Assembly: GCA_964573715.1 (NCBI GenBank)
Contig: CAZNKR010000003.1
Coordinates: forward strand, 6,401-70,400
From: SVEL01 sp964573715
GTDB lineage: Bacteria; Bacillota; Clostridia; Lachnospirales; Lachnospiraceae
DNA: 64,000 nucleotides
Reading direction: 5' to 3'
Shown one piece after another: positions 52,088 through 61,500 of this stretch. A program made the position numbers and the translations under genes. How positions within the stretch are numbered: the stretch's first letter is position 1; every line of letters begins with the position of its first letter. The notes under the pieces were generated by a model. The model had not been told where the DNA came from and ran no database searches. It was given only the letters and a program-made list of their open reading frames with translations.

Positions 52088-53569
52088 CTATTGTTCGATA
52101 TCTTCTATGGTTACCTTACTAGTATGAGGTATAGGTTTCCAAGTTACATTCATAAACAGAGCCATATACATTGAGTATCTGTAAAAAATATCAAAGGTTG
52201 GCCAGGTAATACAATATAAAATCTTTTTATGTAAAGGAATCTTTTTAATTCGCTTTCTCTCAATAAAAAATACATATACTGCGGTAAGCATGTTTCTAAT
52301 GTCATAAAATAGCTTTCCTAAAATTCTCCAAACTGTAACCAATCCCAGACTTATAAAAAATGCCTTAACACCTGGTGTTGCGTTAATATAGATATCTCCA
52401 AAAATAAATCTAAGTGCCTTTGTTAGATAGTTGCTATTCTTAAAAAGTAATGCATTGTCTATTCCATTTCCATACATAAGACAGGCCTGAATAAAGAAAG
52501 TAACTACAAGCCACATAAATAATTTAATAATAACTGCTGGTATGAGCTGAGATAAAGTGTCAAAAGAAGCCCATCTATGACGTAAGCCTTCAACAATATT
52601 TGGGAAAGTAAGCTTGTGTTTTTCTTTCTTATCTCTATAACAGTTTCCAACAAAAATATTTTTAAATAATGGCCATCCAGTTTCTACAAATGCAATAATA
52701 TGTCCTTTCGACCATCTAATTCTCTGTCTAAAAGCAATTTTCACACTTGTTGGCTGTTCATCATAAAACATAGCATCATCATTATAAGAAATCTTATATC
52801 CATGTGCTACTGCATCAGCAGTAAATGCTCTGTCCTCTGTAAGGGAAGTATAATTCCAGCCATCCTTTACAAGTTCAGAAGCAAAAAGGAATCCAGTTCC
52901 TTGTATATTTGTAGCAAGTCTAAAAACAGAACGAGCTCTATGTCTGTATCTAATTGAACGTAACCAGTGTAATGCATATGTAGAAGCTACCCAGTTCTCG
53001 TCAAAATTCTTTGTATTTCTATAAGAGGTAATAATTTTCTCACCAGCATCAAAGCTGTCATTCATTCTAGTGATATAATCTTTGTTTATTAGGTTATCTG
53101 AATCAAAGATAAAATAGCCTTCAAATGAATTAATCCCATAATCCTCTTTTATTCTTTCAAATAAAAACTGTAGTGCAAAGCCTTTTGTTCTTTGCTCATC
53201 ATTAAATCTTTCATAACAAATAGCGCCATTTTCTCTAGCAATCTTTGCTGTATTATCAGTACAGTTGTCAGCTATAACAAAAACAGTAACAAGTTTTGAT
53301 GGATAATCTTGACGTTTTATACTGTCTAACAGATTAGCGATAACTGCTTCCTCATTTCTTGCTGGGATAAGTACCGCATATTTATGATTGTTTTTGGCAG
53401 GCTTAAATTTTCTAGTAAAGAAAAGTCCAACCAATATATAAAAATTCTTGTGTATTCCAAAAATAGCTAGAAAGGAAATCATAACTCCCTGTACCCAATT
53501 TGCCTCGGTAAAGATACTACCAATGGCCTTAATAATCATATCAAAAAAACTTCCAATACTTTGTAACAT
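52088..53569 (-). CDS. Membrane glycosyltransferase family 2, processive type
   Basis: The 493 residues have an N-terminal helix, then the GT-A domain beginning YAVLIPARNEEAVIANLLDS. The nucleotide/metal motifs are VIADNCTDNT and FIFDSDN, the acceptor site is SLTEDRAFT, and QRIRW is the QXXRW motif of processive synthases. Four or more C-terminal helices follow. It probably polymerises or transfers a sugar at the inner face of the membrane. It is transcribed with the LtaS-like gene downstream. AGGAGAAT lies before the ATG. Confidence 0.9.
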   Translation of the reverse strand: MLQSIGSFFDMIIKAIGSIFTEANWVQGVMISFLAIFGIHKNFYILVGLFFTRKFKPAKNNHKYAVLIPARNEEAVIANLLDSIKRQDYPSKLVTVFVIADNCTDNTAKIARENGAICYERFNDEQRTKGFALQFLFERIKEDYGINSFEGYFIFDSDNLINKDYITRMNDSFDAGEKIITSYRNTKNFDENWVASTYALHWLRSIRYRHRARSVFRLATNIQGTGFLFASELVKDGWNYTSLTEDRAFTADAVAHGYKISYNDDAMFYDEQPTSVKIAFRQRIRWSKGHIIAFVETGWPLFKNIFVGNCYRDKKEKHKLTFPNIVEGLRHRWASFDTLSQLIPAVIIKLFMWLVVTFFIQACLMYGNGIDNALLFKNSNYLTKALRFIFGDIYINATPGVKAFFISLGLVTVWRILGKLFYDIRNMLTAVYVFFIERKRIKKIPLHKKILYCITWPTFDIFYRYSMYMALFMNVTWKPIPHTSKVTIEDIEQ

Positions 53570-53721
53570 AGATTCTCCTAATTTGGTCTTTTGTGTTTAA
53601 TATCCTAACTAGTATACAATAAATTAAATAATCTGCAAGCAAAAAGTGGTCATTCATCCAAAGTACGAATAGTATTTAAATACCCTTTTTTAATTTATAA
53701 TTTGTTTTTCTATATACATTT

Positions 53722-53912
53722 TTAGCCTTGTTCTTTTCCCCAATTCCAAGCATATTTTGTGTATCTACCATTACCTATTTTCTTTATCTTATTTAGCTTG
53801 GTAAGTTCAGTAAGTGTACGTTGAACCGTGGTTTGGCTTACCCCTGGTACTCGTTCCATGATTTCTGATTTCGTTATTGTTCCAATTGTATTTAGTCTTT
53901 TTGGTAAGAATG
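53722..53912 (-). pseudogene. Winged-helix domain remnant
   Basis: After a TAG at 53913-53915 an open stretch encodes LNTIGTITKSEIMERVPGV, then SQTTVQRTLTEL and KIGNGRYTKYAWNWG, ending at TAA (53722). This is a complete small winged helix of the kind found at the C-terminus of Fic or AAA/AlbA-type regulators. There is no start codon, ribosome site or rest of the protein. I read it as the surviving 3' end of a lost gene. The remaining 150 bases up to the GT2 gene hold nothing I recognise. Confidence 0.7.
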
Positions 53913-53939
53913 ACTAAATTAAATCATTTCATCCCAAAA

Positions 53940-53972
53940 AAACCATACAGCAACATAATTACTGTATGGTTT
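53940..53972 (-). terminator. Terminator of the groESL-DUF6106 operon
   Basis: AAACCATACAG (53940-53950) and CTGTATGGTTT (53962-53972), followed on the minus strand by TTTTTGGG. It lies 14 bp past the last gene of the operon. Confidence 0.88.
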
Positions 53973-53986
53973 GTAATATTTAAATA

Positions 53987-54496
53987 CTATTTCATAAATA
54001 CCTTACTAGGTTTATGAGCATAAATAGCTTTTACCATTGCTTCAGAAGGTTCAAAATATAATCTTCCAAGCTTACCATCCTTACCTACTAGAATAGCTAC
54101 ATATATATCTCTGTCTTCAAATCCAGAAGTGTAGTTAAAATCCTTTAGGTCGGTACGATGTTCATAAGCAAGAATTTTTTGATGTGACTTTGGTGCAAGA
54201 ACTTCTAATTTATCAAAATTAAAACTCTTTGCTGGTTTTCTCTTTTTTCTTCCATAAATACACTCAACATCTAACTGCCCGTTAATAAAGAAATACTCGT
54301 ATTCAACATCGGTATTCTTAAAAATAATATAATCAAGATAAATAAATAATGCTATAGCTATTGGTCCAAAAGTTTGGAAATACAATAATGTAACATATAC
54401 TATGGCAAGAGTTACGATAATTGAAAATATTCTAAAAAAAGTAGCCAACGTATCTATTTTCTTTTTGATAATTACTTCTGCATAATTGTCACCCAC
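53987..54496 (-). CDS. DUF6106 family membrane protein
   Basis: The 169 residues have two N-terminal helices (about 18-55) and a cytoplasmic or surface domain containing ECIYGRKKRKPAKSFNFDKL, RDIYVAILVGKDGK and YFEPSEAMVKAIYAHKPSKV. It matches the DUF6106 proteins of Lachnospiraceae; their function is not known. It starts with GTG at 54496, preceded by AAAGGAGG, 19 bp after groEL. Shared transcription with the chaperonin genes hints at heat-shock or envelope-stress control. Confidence 0.75.
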   Translation of the reverse strand: MGDNYAEVIIKKKIDTLATFFRIFSIIVTLAIVYVTLLYFQTFGPIAIALFIYLDYIIFKNTDVEYEYFFINGQLDVECIYGRKKRKPAKSFNFDKLEVLAPKSHQKILAYEHRTDLKDFNYTSGFEDRDIYVAILVGKDGKLGRLYFEPSEAMVKAIYAHKPSKVFMK

Positions 54497-54515
54497 AAAA
54501 GTTTCCTCCTTTAAT

Positions 54516-56138
54516 TTACATCATGCCCATTCCGCCAGCGCCCTGTGGCATAGCTGGAACATCTTCTTTGATTTGTGCTACTACTGACTCAGTTGTAAGT
54601 AATGTTGAAGCAACACTTGTTGCATTCTGAAGTGCACTTCTAGTAACCTTTGCTGGATCAAGAATTCCTGCATCTACCATTGAAACATATTTTTCGTTAT
54701 ATGCATCAAAACCGATTCCTACTTCTGATTCTTTTACTTTATTAACAATAACTGCGCCTTCAAGACCCGCATTTTCAGCGATAGCATATAAAGGAGCTTC
54801 AAGAGCCTTAAGTACAACCTTTGCACCAGTCTTTTCATCACCTTCAAGTTCTTCAACAAGCTTGCTTACTTCCTTAGAAGCATGAATATATGCAGAGCCA
54901 CCACCAGCAACAATACCTTCTTCTACCGCAGCTCTAGTTGCATTTAGGGCATCTTCCATACGAAGCTTATTTTCTTTCATCTCTGTTTCTGTTGCTGCAC
55001 CAACTCTAATAACTGCAACACCGCCAGCAAGTTTAGCAAGTCTTTCTTGAAGCTTTTCTCTATCAAACTCAGAAGTTGTTGTTTCAATCTGTGATTTGAT
55101 AAGACCAACACGACCAGCGATTTCTTCCTTGTCACCAGCACCATCAACGATAACTGTATTTTCTTTTTGCACCTTAACACTCTTTGCACGACCAAGCTGT
55201 GCCATTGTTACGTCCTTAAGCTCAAGTCCTAATTCTTCTGAAATAACCTGACCACCTGTCAAAATGGCAATATCCTTAAGCATTTCTTTTCTTCTATCAC
55301 CGTAGCCTGGAGCCTTAACACCTACTACATTGAAAGTACCACGAAGCTTGTTAACAATAAGAGTTGTAAGTGCTTCACCTTCAATATCTTCTGCGATAAT
55401 TAATAATCTTTGGCCTGACTGAACAATTTGCTCAAGAAGAGGTAAAATTTCCTGAATATTTGTGATTTTCTTGTCTGTGATAAGAATGTATGGATCATCT
55501 AAAATAGCTTCCATTTTTTCCATATCTGTTGACATATAAGCTGAAATATATCCTCTGTCAAACTGCATACCTTCAACTAAGTCTAATTCAGTCTGCATTG
55601 TCTTTGACTCTTCAATAGTAATAACACCATCATTTGATACTTTTTCCATAGCATCTGCTACCATATTACCAACAACATCATCACCTGCTGAAATAGCTGC
55701 TACTCTTGCAATCTGCTCTTTACCAGTGATTTTGCTTGACTGCTTTTTAATTGCATCTACTGCAAGGTCTGATGCTTTCTTCATACCTTTTCTAAGTACG
55801 ACAGGATTTGCTCCTGCTGCAAGATTCTTCATACCTTCATTAATCATAGCCTGTGCCAAAACTGTTGCAGTAGTTGTACCGTCACCAGCAACATCATTTG
55901 TCTTTGTAGCTACTTCTTTAACAAGCTGCGCACCCATATTTTCAAATGCATCTTCAAGCTCTATCTCTTTTGCAATAGAAACACCATCATTTGTAATAAG
56001 TGGTGTACCAAAAGACTTATCTAAAACAACGTTTCTTCCTTTTGGTCCAAGTGTTACCTTTACTGTATTTGCTAATTTATTAACGCCTTCTTCTAAAGAC
56101 TTTCTAGCTTCTGCGCCATACTTAATTTCTTTTGCCAT
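54516..56138 (-). CDS. groEL: 60 kDa chaperonin GroEL
   Basis: ATP-driven folding chamber protein. The 540 residues begin MAKEIKYGAEARKSLEEG. They contain VTLGPKGRNVVLDKS and VAGDGTTTATVLAQA (ATP site) and end in a GGMGMM tail. It follows groES by 26 bp and has AAAGGAAG before the ATG. Confidence 0.99.
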   Translation of the reverse strand: MAKEIKYGAEARKSLEEGVNKLANTVKVTLGPKGRNVVLDKSFGTPLITNDGVSIAKEIELEDAFENMGAQLVKEVATKTNDVAGDGTTTATVLAQAMINEGMKNLAAGANPVVLRKGMKKASDLAVDAIKKQSSKITGKEQIARVAAISAGDDVVGNMVADAMEKVSNDGVITIEESKTMQTELDLVEGMQFDRGYISAYMSTDMEKMEAILDDPYILITDKKITNIQEILPLLEQIVQSGQRLLIIAEDIEGEALTTLIVNKLRGTFNVVGVKAPGYGDRRKEMLKDIAILTGGQVISEELGLELKDVTMAQLGRAKSVKVQKENTVIVDGAGDKEEIAGRVGLIKSQIETTTSEFDREKLQERLAKLAGGVAVIRVGAATETEMKENKLRMEDALNATRAAVEEGIVAGGGSAYIHASKEVSKLVEELEGDEKTGAKVVLKALEAPLYAIAENAGLEGAVIVNKVKESEVGIGFDAYNEKYVSMVDAGILDPAKVTRSALQNATSVASTLLTTESVVAQIKEDVPAMPQGAGGMGMM

Positions 56139-56164
56139 AACAATTCTTCCTTTCTAAATCACTA

Positions 56165-56428
56165 TTATTTAACTACTGCAAGAATATCTTCTTCTTTGAT
56201 AATCATCAGTTCTTCATCATCCATCTTTACTGTATTGCCAGCGTATTTTGAGTAAATGACCTTATCACCTTCAGTAATATCAGCTTTTACATCCTTACCC
56301 ACTGCTACAATAACAGCTTCTTGTGGTTTTTCTTTTGAGGTGCCTGGTAAAACGATACCTGACTTTGTTGTTTCTTCGGCCTCACATTGTTTAAGAACTA
56401 ATCTGTCTCCTAATGGAATTAATTTCAT
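56165..56428 (-). CDS. groES: 10 kDa co-chaperonin GroES
   Basis: Lid of the GroEL chamber. About 87 residues. The ATG at 56428 has TAGGAGGA upstream and begins MKLIPLGDRLVLKQ; the mobile loop is EETTKSGIVLPGTSKEKP. A longer frame to 56470 runs into the CIRCE operator and is not used. It is the first gene of the groES-groEL-DUF6106 operon. Confidence 0.98.
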   Translation of the reverse strand: MKLIPLGDRLVLKQCEAEETTKSGIVLPGTSKEKPQEAVIVAVGKDVKADITEGDKVIYSKYAGNTVKMDDEELMIIKEEDILAVVK

Positions 56429-56463
56429 TTTGAATATCCTCCTAACTGACATTTTATTTTTTA

Positions 56464-56490
56464 TTAGCACTCAATATAAATGAGTGCTAA
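56464..56490 (-). promoter_or_regulatory. CIRCE operator (HrcA binding site)
   Basis: TTAGCACTC, nine bases, GAGTGCTAA: a perfect CIRCE inverted repeat 36 bases before the groES start. It implies repression by HrcA, relieved on heat shock. hrcA is not in the window. Confidence 0.97.
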
Positions 56491-56640
56491 CCATCTGTAT
56501 TGTATTCTAATTCTTTATTGCAAGAATTTCAATAGTATTAAGCAAATTTTTTAATTTTTTATTATTTTTTTATAATATTCCAAGCTTTTATCTGCCATTC
56601 CATAAATTTTTGGTTTTTTGGTATTTTGGTATTTCACTTT

Positions 56641-57510
56641 TTACTTTTTAAGGGTAGTTTTACCAAAATAAAACAAGTACTGTTGAGCATATCCTCCATA
56701 TTTTCCAAATTTTTCTTCACCAAACTTTTGTATAACATCCTTTGGTGTATCCTTATGAAAATACAGCTCTTCCATAGTTCTTTTTATCCAAACATCTACT
56801 GGAAAGGCATTTCGATAGCCTAATGAAAATAGCAAAACACAGTTTGCCACCTTCTCACCAACTCCTTTGATGCCCATTAGTATCTTTTTTACTTCTTCGT
56901 AGGAATAGTCACTAAAGTATAAAGCATTCATGTCATTAGATAAAAACTGTGCCGCAGCCACTAGATACGGTGCTCTAAAGCCTGCTTTACATTCCAAAAA
57001 ATCCTCTACTGTAATCTTTTTTAATTCTTCAATAGTAGGAAAGGCATAATACGTTGTATCTTCATAAGTCCCAACTATGCTTCCAAAACGATTAGAAATC
57101 GTATTTACCACTTGCTTTATCTGGGGTATCTGCTTGGTTTGTGAAATAATGAATGACATAAGGGTTTCGGAAAACTCCTGATTAAGTATTCTTACACCAG
57201 ACTTATCCTTAATAGCTGGTATCAGCTGTTCATCCTGCTTCATCAAATACTCTTTTATCTTAGAATAATCATTGGAAAGGTCAAAATAATTCTCCCATAT
57301 TTCATCATATTCTTTTCTTGTGGTGTTAAAAAAAGTAACCTCATTACCAATCTGCTTTATATGGAGCATTCTGTTATGTGCAATTACAATATATTCATCT
57401 ACACCTATACAATAGAAGTGAAAACATTGTCCACATTCTAATGTTTGTGAAATGCTAAAATCCGATACATCCTTTAATATAATAGAATTATCTTTACTTT
57501 GTATATTCAT
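56641..57510 (-). CDS. 8-oxoguanine DNA glycosylase/AP lyase, OGG1 type
   Basis: Removes oxidised guanine from DNA. The 289 residues have an N-terminal OGG-type beta domain (FSISQTLECGQCFHFYCIG) followed by an HhH-GPD domain. The HhH is MGIKGVGEKVANCVLLFSLG, where Lys of GVGEKVA matches the catalytic Lys of OGG1. AFPVDVWIKRTM carries the catalytic Asp. AAAGGA precedes the ATG. A stand-alone repair gene between groES and a divergent phosphatase gene. Confidence 0.92.
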   Translation of the reverse strand: MNIQSKDNSIILKDVSDFSISQTLECGQCFHFYCIGVDEYIVIAHNRMLHIKQIGNEVTFFNTTRKEYDEIWENYFDLSNDYSKIKEYLMKQDEQLIPAIKDKSGVRILNQEFSETLMSFIISQTKQIPQIKQVVNTISNRFGSIVGTYEDTTYYAFPTIEELKKITVEDFLECKAGFRAPYLVAAAQFLSNDMNALYFSDYSYEEVKKILMGIKGVGEKVANCVLLFSLGYRNAFPVDVWIKRTMEELYFHKDTPKDVIQKFGEEKFGKYGGYAQQYLFYFGKTTLKK

Positions 57511-57589
57511 TATTAATCCTTTTTGTTTTGTTTAATTTACTTAAAGTCACACTCTCTATATGATATATGAGTTGGGGTAAAAAATCAAC

Positions 57590-57618
57590 TTGCACTTTTT
57601 GTTACATATCTATAAAAT
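57590..57618 (+). promoter_or_regulatory. Promoter of the HAD phosphatase gene
   Basis: TTGCAC at 57590-57595 and TAAAAT at 57613-57618 with a 17-base spacer (TATAAA two bases earlier is the alternative). Confidence 0.6.
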
Positions 57619-57680
57619 AGGTATGCATATGGGATAAATAATATATCTCATTCAAATGAGAACTAAAGAAAGGTTTATAT

Positions 57681-58493
57681 ATGAATAAAGTGGATAAAAA
57701 GTCAACTAATAGTGTAGTTTTCTTTGATATTGATGGAACATTGTTTGATCCTTCAATTGGTGTACCCCAATCAACCAAAGAATCTATTAATATGTTACGA
57801 GCAAATAATATACTAACAGTAGTCTGTACCGGACGAGCACGTTCAATGGTTCCACAATCTATCTTAGATTTAGGTTTTGATGGAGTGATAGCAGGAGCTG
57901 GTACTTATGTTGAATACAAAGAAAAGAAATTATATGAAAGAAATCTTCCGGATGATATTGCAATGAAAATGATAAATACCATAAGAAAGCATGGACTTAT
58001 CCCTCTTTTAGAAGGTCATGCCATTTCATATTATGACGTAAAAACAAGTGATGCCGAATATTTAGAAGTTATTGATAAATATTTTAGCGAAGCAAAAGAC
58101 TGTATGAAGCCTATTCCTGATGACTACTCCCACTTAAATGTTGCAAAGGTAAGTGCAAGATTTACACAAAATGGTAATTCAAAGGAACTAGCAAAAGAGT
58201 GTGAGGAAGAATTTAGCGTTATTAATCACAGTGGTTTGTTATTAGAATTTATTCCTAAGTACTCCTCAAAAGCCGTTGGTATCGAGGCATTTATAAATCA
58301 TACCGGTATAGATAAGAAAAATACCTATGCCTTTGGTGACAGTATGAATGACTATGAAATGCTCACCTACGTAAACTATGGCATTGCAATGGGCAATTCA
58401 GACCCAGCTATGCTCCCCTTAATCAAATACAAAACTGATACACTAAAGCAGGATGGCATATATAAGGCACTAAAAAATTTCAAATTAATATAA
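57681..58493 (+). CDS. HAD superfamily hydrolase, Cof type
   Basis: A cytoplasmic phosphatase of 270 residues. Motif I is VFFDIDGTLFDP (nucleophile Asp), motif II VCTGRAR, the class C2B cap follows, and motif IV is AFGDSMNDYEML. Cof-type enzymes dephosphorylate sugar phosphates, FMN, PLP or similar; the actual substrate is unknown. AGAAAGG precedes the ATG. It faces the pullulanase gene across a shared terminator. Confidence 0.92.
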   Translation: MNKVDKKSTNSVVFFDIDGTLFDPSIGVPQSTKESINMLRANNILTVVCTGRARSMVPQSILDLGFDGVIAGAGTYVEYKEKKLYERNLPDDIAMKMINTIRKHGLIPLLEGHAISYYDVKTSDAEYLEVIDKYFSEAKDCMKPIPDDYSHLNVAKVSARFTQNGNSKELAKECEEEFSVINHSGLLLEFIPKYSSKAVGIEAFINHTGIDKKNTYAFGDSMNDYEMLTYVNYGIAMGNSDPAMLPLIKYKTDTLKQDGIYKALKNFKLI

Positions 58494-58498
58494 GAAAA

Positions 58499-58543
58499 AA
58501 GGCATTGCCTCTAGATATTCTTCATATCTTTTGGCAATGCCTT
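58499..58543. terminator. Bidirectional terminator between HAD and pullulanase genes
   Basis: AAGGCATTGCC (58499-58509) and GGCAATGCCTT (58533-58543), flanked by an A tract on the left and a T tract on the right, so it works in both directions. Confidence 0.9.
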
Positions 58544-58562
58544 AATTTTTATACTAAGCTAA

Positions 58563-61500
58563 CTAGATAAGTGTTACGCTTGCACCTAATGCTTCTAATC
58601 TTGCTCTTAATTCTTCTGATTCTGCCTTTGAGGCACTAATTTTAATAATCTTTGGAACTGTATTTACCATATCCATCGCTTCTGCAAGTGTGATACCTGT
58701 TAATTCGCAAATAGCATTTGCTACTCCTTCAACATTCTCACCTGTTGCTGTAAGCTGAACATCATAAACTTTTCCATCATCAGCATTTACCACTGGTACT
58801 TCTACAGCCTGTGGTGCTTCAATTGAAGCTTCTGTCATATCTTCATTTTGGGCAGCTGTTTCATTGATTACTTCTTCATTAGAAGCTTCTTCTCCACTTG
58901 CTGCTTTAGATTTTTTACTCTTAACAACAAAGAATACAACGCCTGCAATAATGATTATAGCGATTACAATGATTAATACTACTAACCAAATTGGGAATGA
59001 TGAGCTTTCTTCTACTGGAACTAAATCGCCCTGTACCATTACTAAACATGAAATAGGAGCAACTTCTACAGTTTTTCCTGTAAATGTTTCCATAGCATCA
59101 ATTCCTGCTTTGCCATCCTTAATACAAACTTTCCATTCGCCTTCTGGAACATTGATTGTTGCAGCTTCTTTGCCTGCATTGTAAATTACGCAAACAACTT
59201 CTGAACATTCATTATTTGGCTGATTCTCAATAAGATATGCAACTGTATTTTCTGGTGTATTCTCAATAAACTTAAGGTTATTTTGAATATCTTCAGCAGT
59301 TGTCATTCTAAGACCACTATGTGTAGTTCTAAACTTGATAATACCTTTGTAGTAATCAAGAACATCTGCTACAACTGGATCATTTAAAGTATCCCATTTA
59401 ATACTGTTTGTATAATCTGATGACTTGTAGCTGTTATCAACAAAGCCTGTATCTGTATCATTTGGTTTAGAACGAAGAATTTCTTCACCATCTAACATAA
59501 ATGGTACACCCTGTGCTGTGTATACAATACTTGCTGCAAGTTTGTTCATCTTTACTCTATCTTCTTGCGAATCCTCTGCGTTTGAAGAATTAATCTTATC
59601 CCAAAGAGTAAGATTATCATGTGCTGATACATAGTTGATAGACTGTCCTGGAGTTGCTGTCCATGGAGCACAAATATCTGTACCTGTACCTGCCCAATCA
59701 ATACCCTTGTAATCTGTAGCTGCTACAACGCCAGCTTTGATTCTTTCTTCCTGACCAGCCTTGCCTGTAGCAAAACCTCTGTCAGCTTTGTCAAATACGC
59801 TACCCTTAATACCATCTCTGATATCATCTGAGAACGCACCAACGTTATCCATTAAATATGTCTGAGACTTCATAGCACGTAAAGAAGAATTTAATGCGCT
59901 ATCTCCGCCTGTCCATCCCTCACCATATACTAAAATAGTAGGGTCAATTTCATTTAAAGCTGCTCTAATTTCATTCATAGTTTCAAGATCAAGAATTCCC
60001 ATAAGGTCAAATCTGAAACCATCAATATGATATTCGGATGCCCAGTATACTACTGAATCAACAATATATTTTCTAACCATAGCTCTTTCAGAAGCTACTT
60101 CATTTCCACAGCCTGAAGCATTTGAATATCCGCCGTTTTCATTGAGTCTGTAGAAATAATCTGGAACTGTTAAACTAAAGTATGAATTATCTGATTCAGC
60201 TGTATGGTTATAAACAACATCCATAACTACGCCAATGCCTTCGCCATGTAATGCCTGAATCATCTGCTTCATTTCATTTACTCTTACTTCACCATTGTAT
60301 GGGTCTGTTGAATATGAACCTTCTGGAGTATTATAGTTATATGGATCATATCCCCAGTTAAACTGCTCTTTATCAAGCTTTGTTTCATTAACAGAGTTTG
60401 GTGAGAAGTCATACATTGGAAGAATCTGTACATGTGTTACACCAAGTGCTGCAAGATAATCAAGTGCAGTAGACTGGCCTGTTGCATTTGTAGTTCCTTT
60501 TTCTGTAAGTCCTAAATATTTACCTTTATTTGTAACGCCTGAGCTTTCATCAATTGTGAAATCTCTAATGTGTAATTCATAAATCATTGCATCTGTAGCA
60601 TTCTTAATCTTACCAGGTCTCTTATCATCCGACCAGCCTTCTGGGTCAGTAGAATCAAGGTCGATAATCATACCACGTTTACCATTTACACCAGTTGTTC
60701 TAGCATAAAGATCAACTGCTTCTTTTTCTTCTCCACCGTTTGTAATAGAGTAAGTATAATATACTTTATTTAAGTCGCTAGAAACTGTTGCTTCCCATAC
60801 ACCCTGAGCACCCTTGCTCATCTCAACTGTATCGTAAGCATCGCCATCTGTACCGTTTTCATAAAGATTAATAACTACTTTTGAAGCTGTTGGAGACCAA
60901 ACCTTAAATGTTGTCTGATCCTTAGACCAATTTGCTCCAAGGTCATCACCGTCATAAGTAAACTGATCTTCAAATTCAGGTGTAGAGAATACAGCACCAA
61001 ATGCTACACTGATTTCTCCATATGTTTCTGACTTAAGAGTATATCCCTTACTAAGGTCAAGATTTTCTTGCATATTAATATTGAATGTACTAGTAATATT
61101 TGTGTCACCTGTTGAGAATACATTCATAAGCTCGTATGAGTTTCCGTCTGCATCTACAACTGCAAAATCTGCAAGTGTTGCAGTATCATCTGCATCGATA
61201 GGTGTTGTAACCTTAACTGCGATTCTCTTTGCTGTTGTAAGAGAAGCGCTTAAAAACTTAGGTGATAAATCAACTTCATCAAAGTTATAATAAATAGTTG
61301 GGTCACCCTGGATAATCCATACATCTAATACACCATTAACAGCCTTAGCTGGGTCAAGGTATCTGTCTGCATCTACATCCTTAGCATCCCACTCATTGAG
61401 TTTAATAATAAATCCAATCTTGCTTGCAGAGTCAAATTTTACTGTGCTAACAACACCATAGCCATCTTTACCAGTAAAGTCGTATCTAGCTCCGTCACCA

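Noticed and set aside
55726..56157. Open frame antisense to groEL
   Set aside because: Composition simply mirrors groEL codons; no domain or ribosome site supports it.
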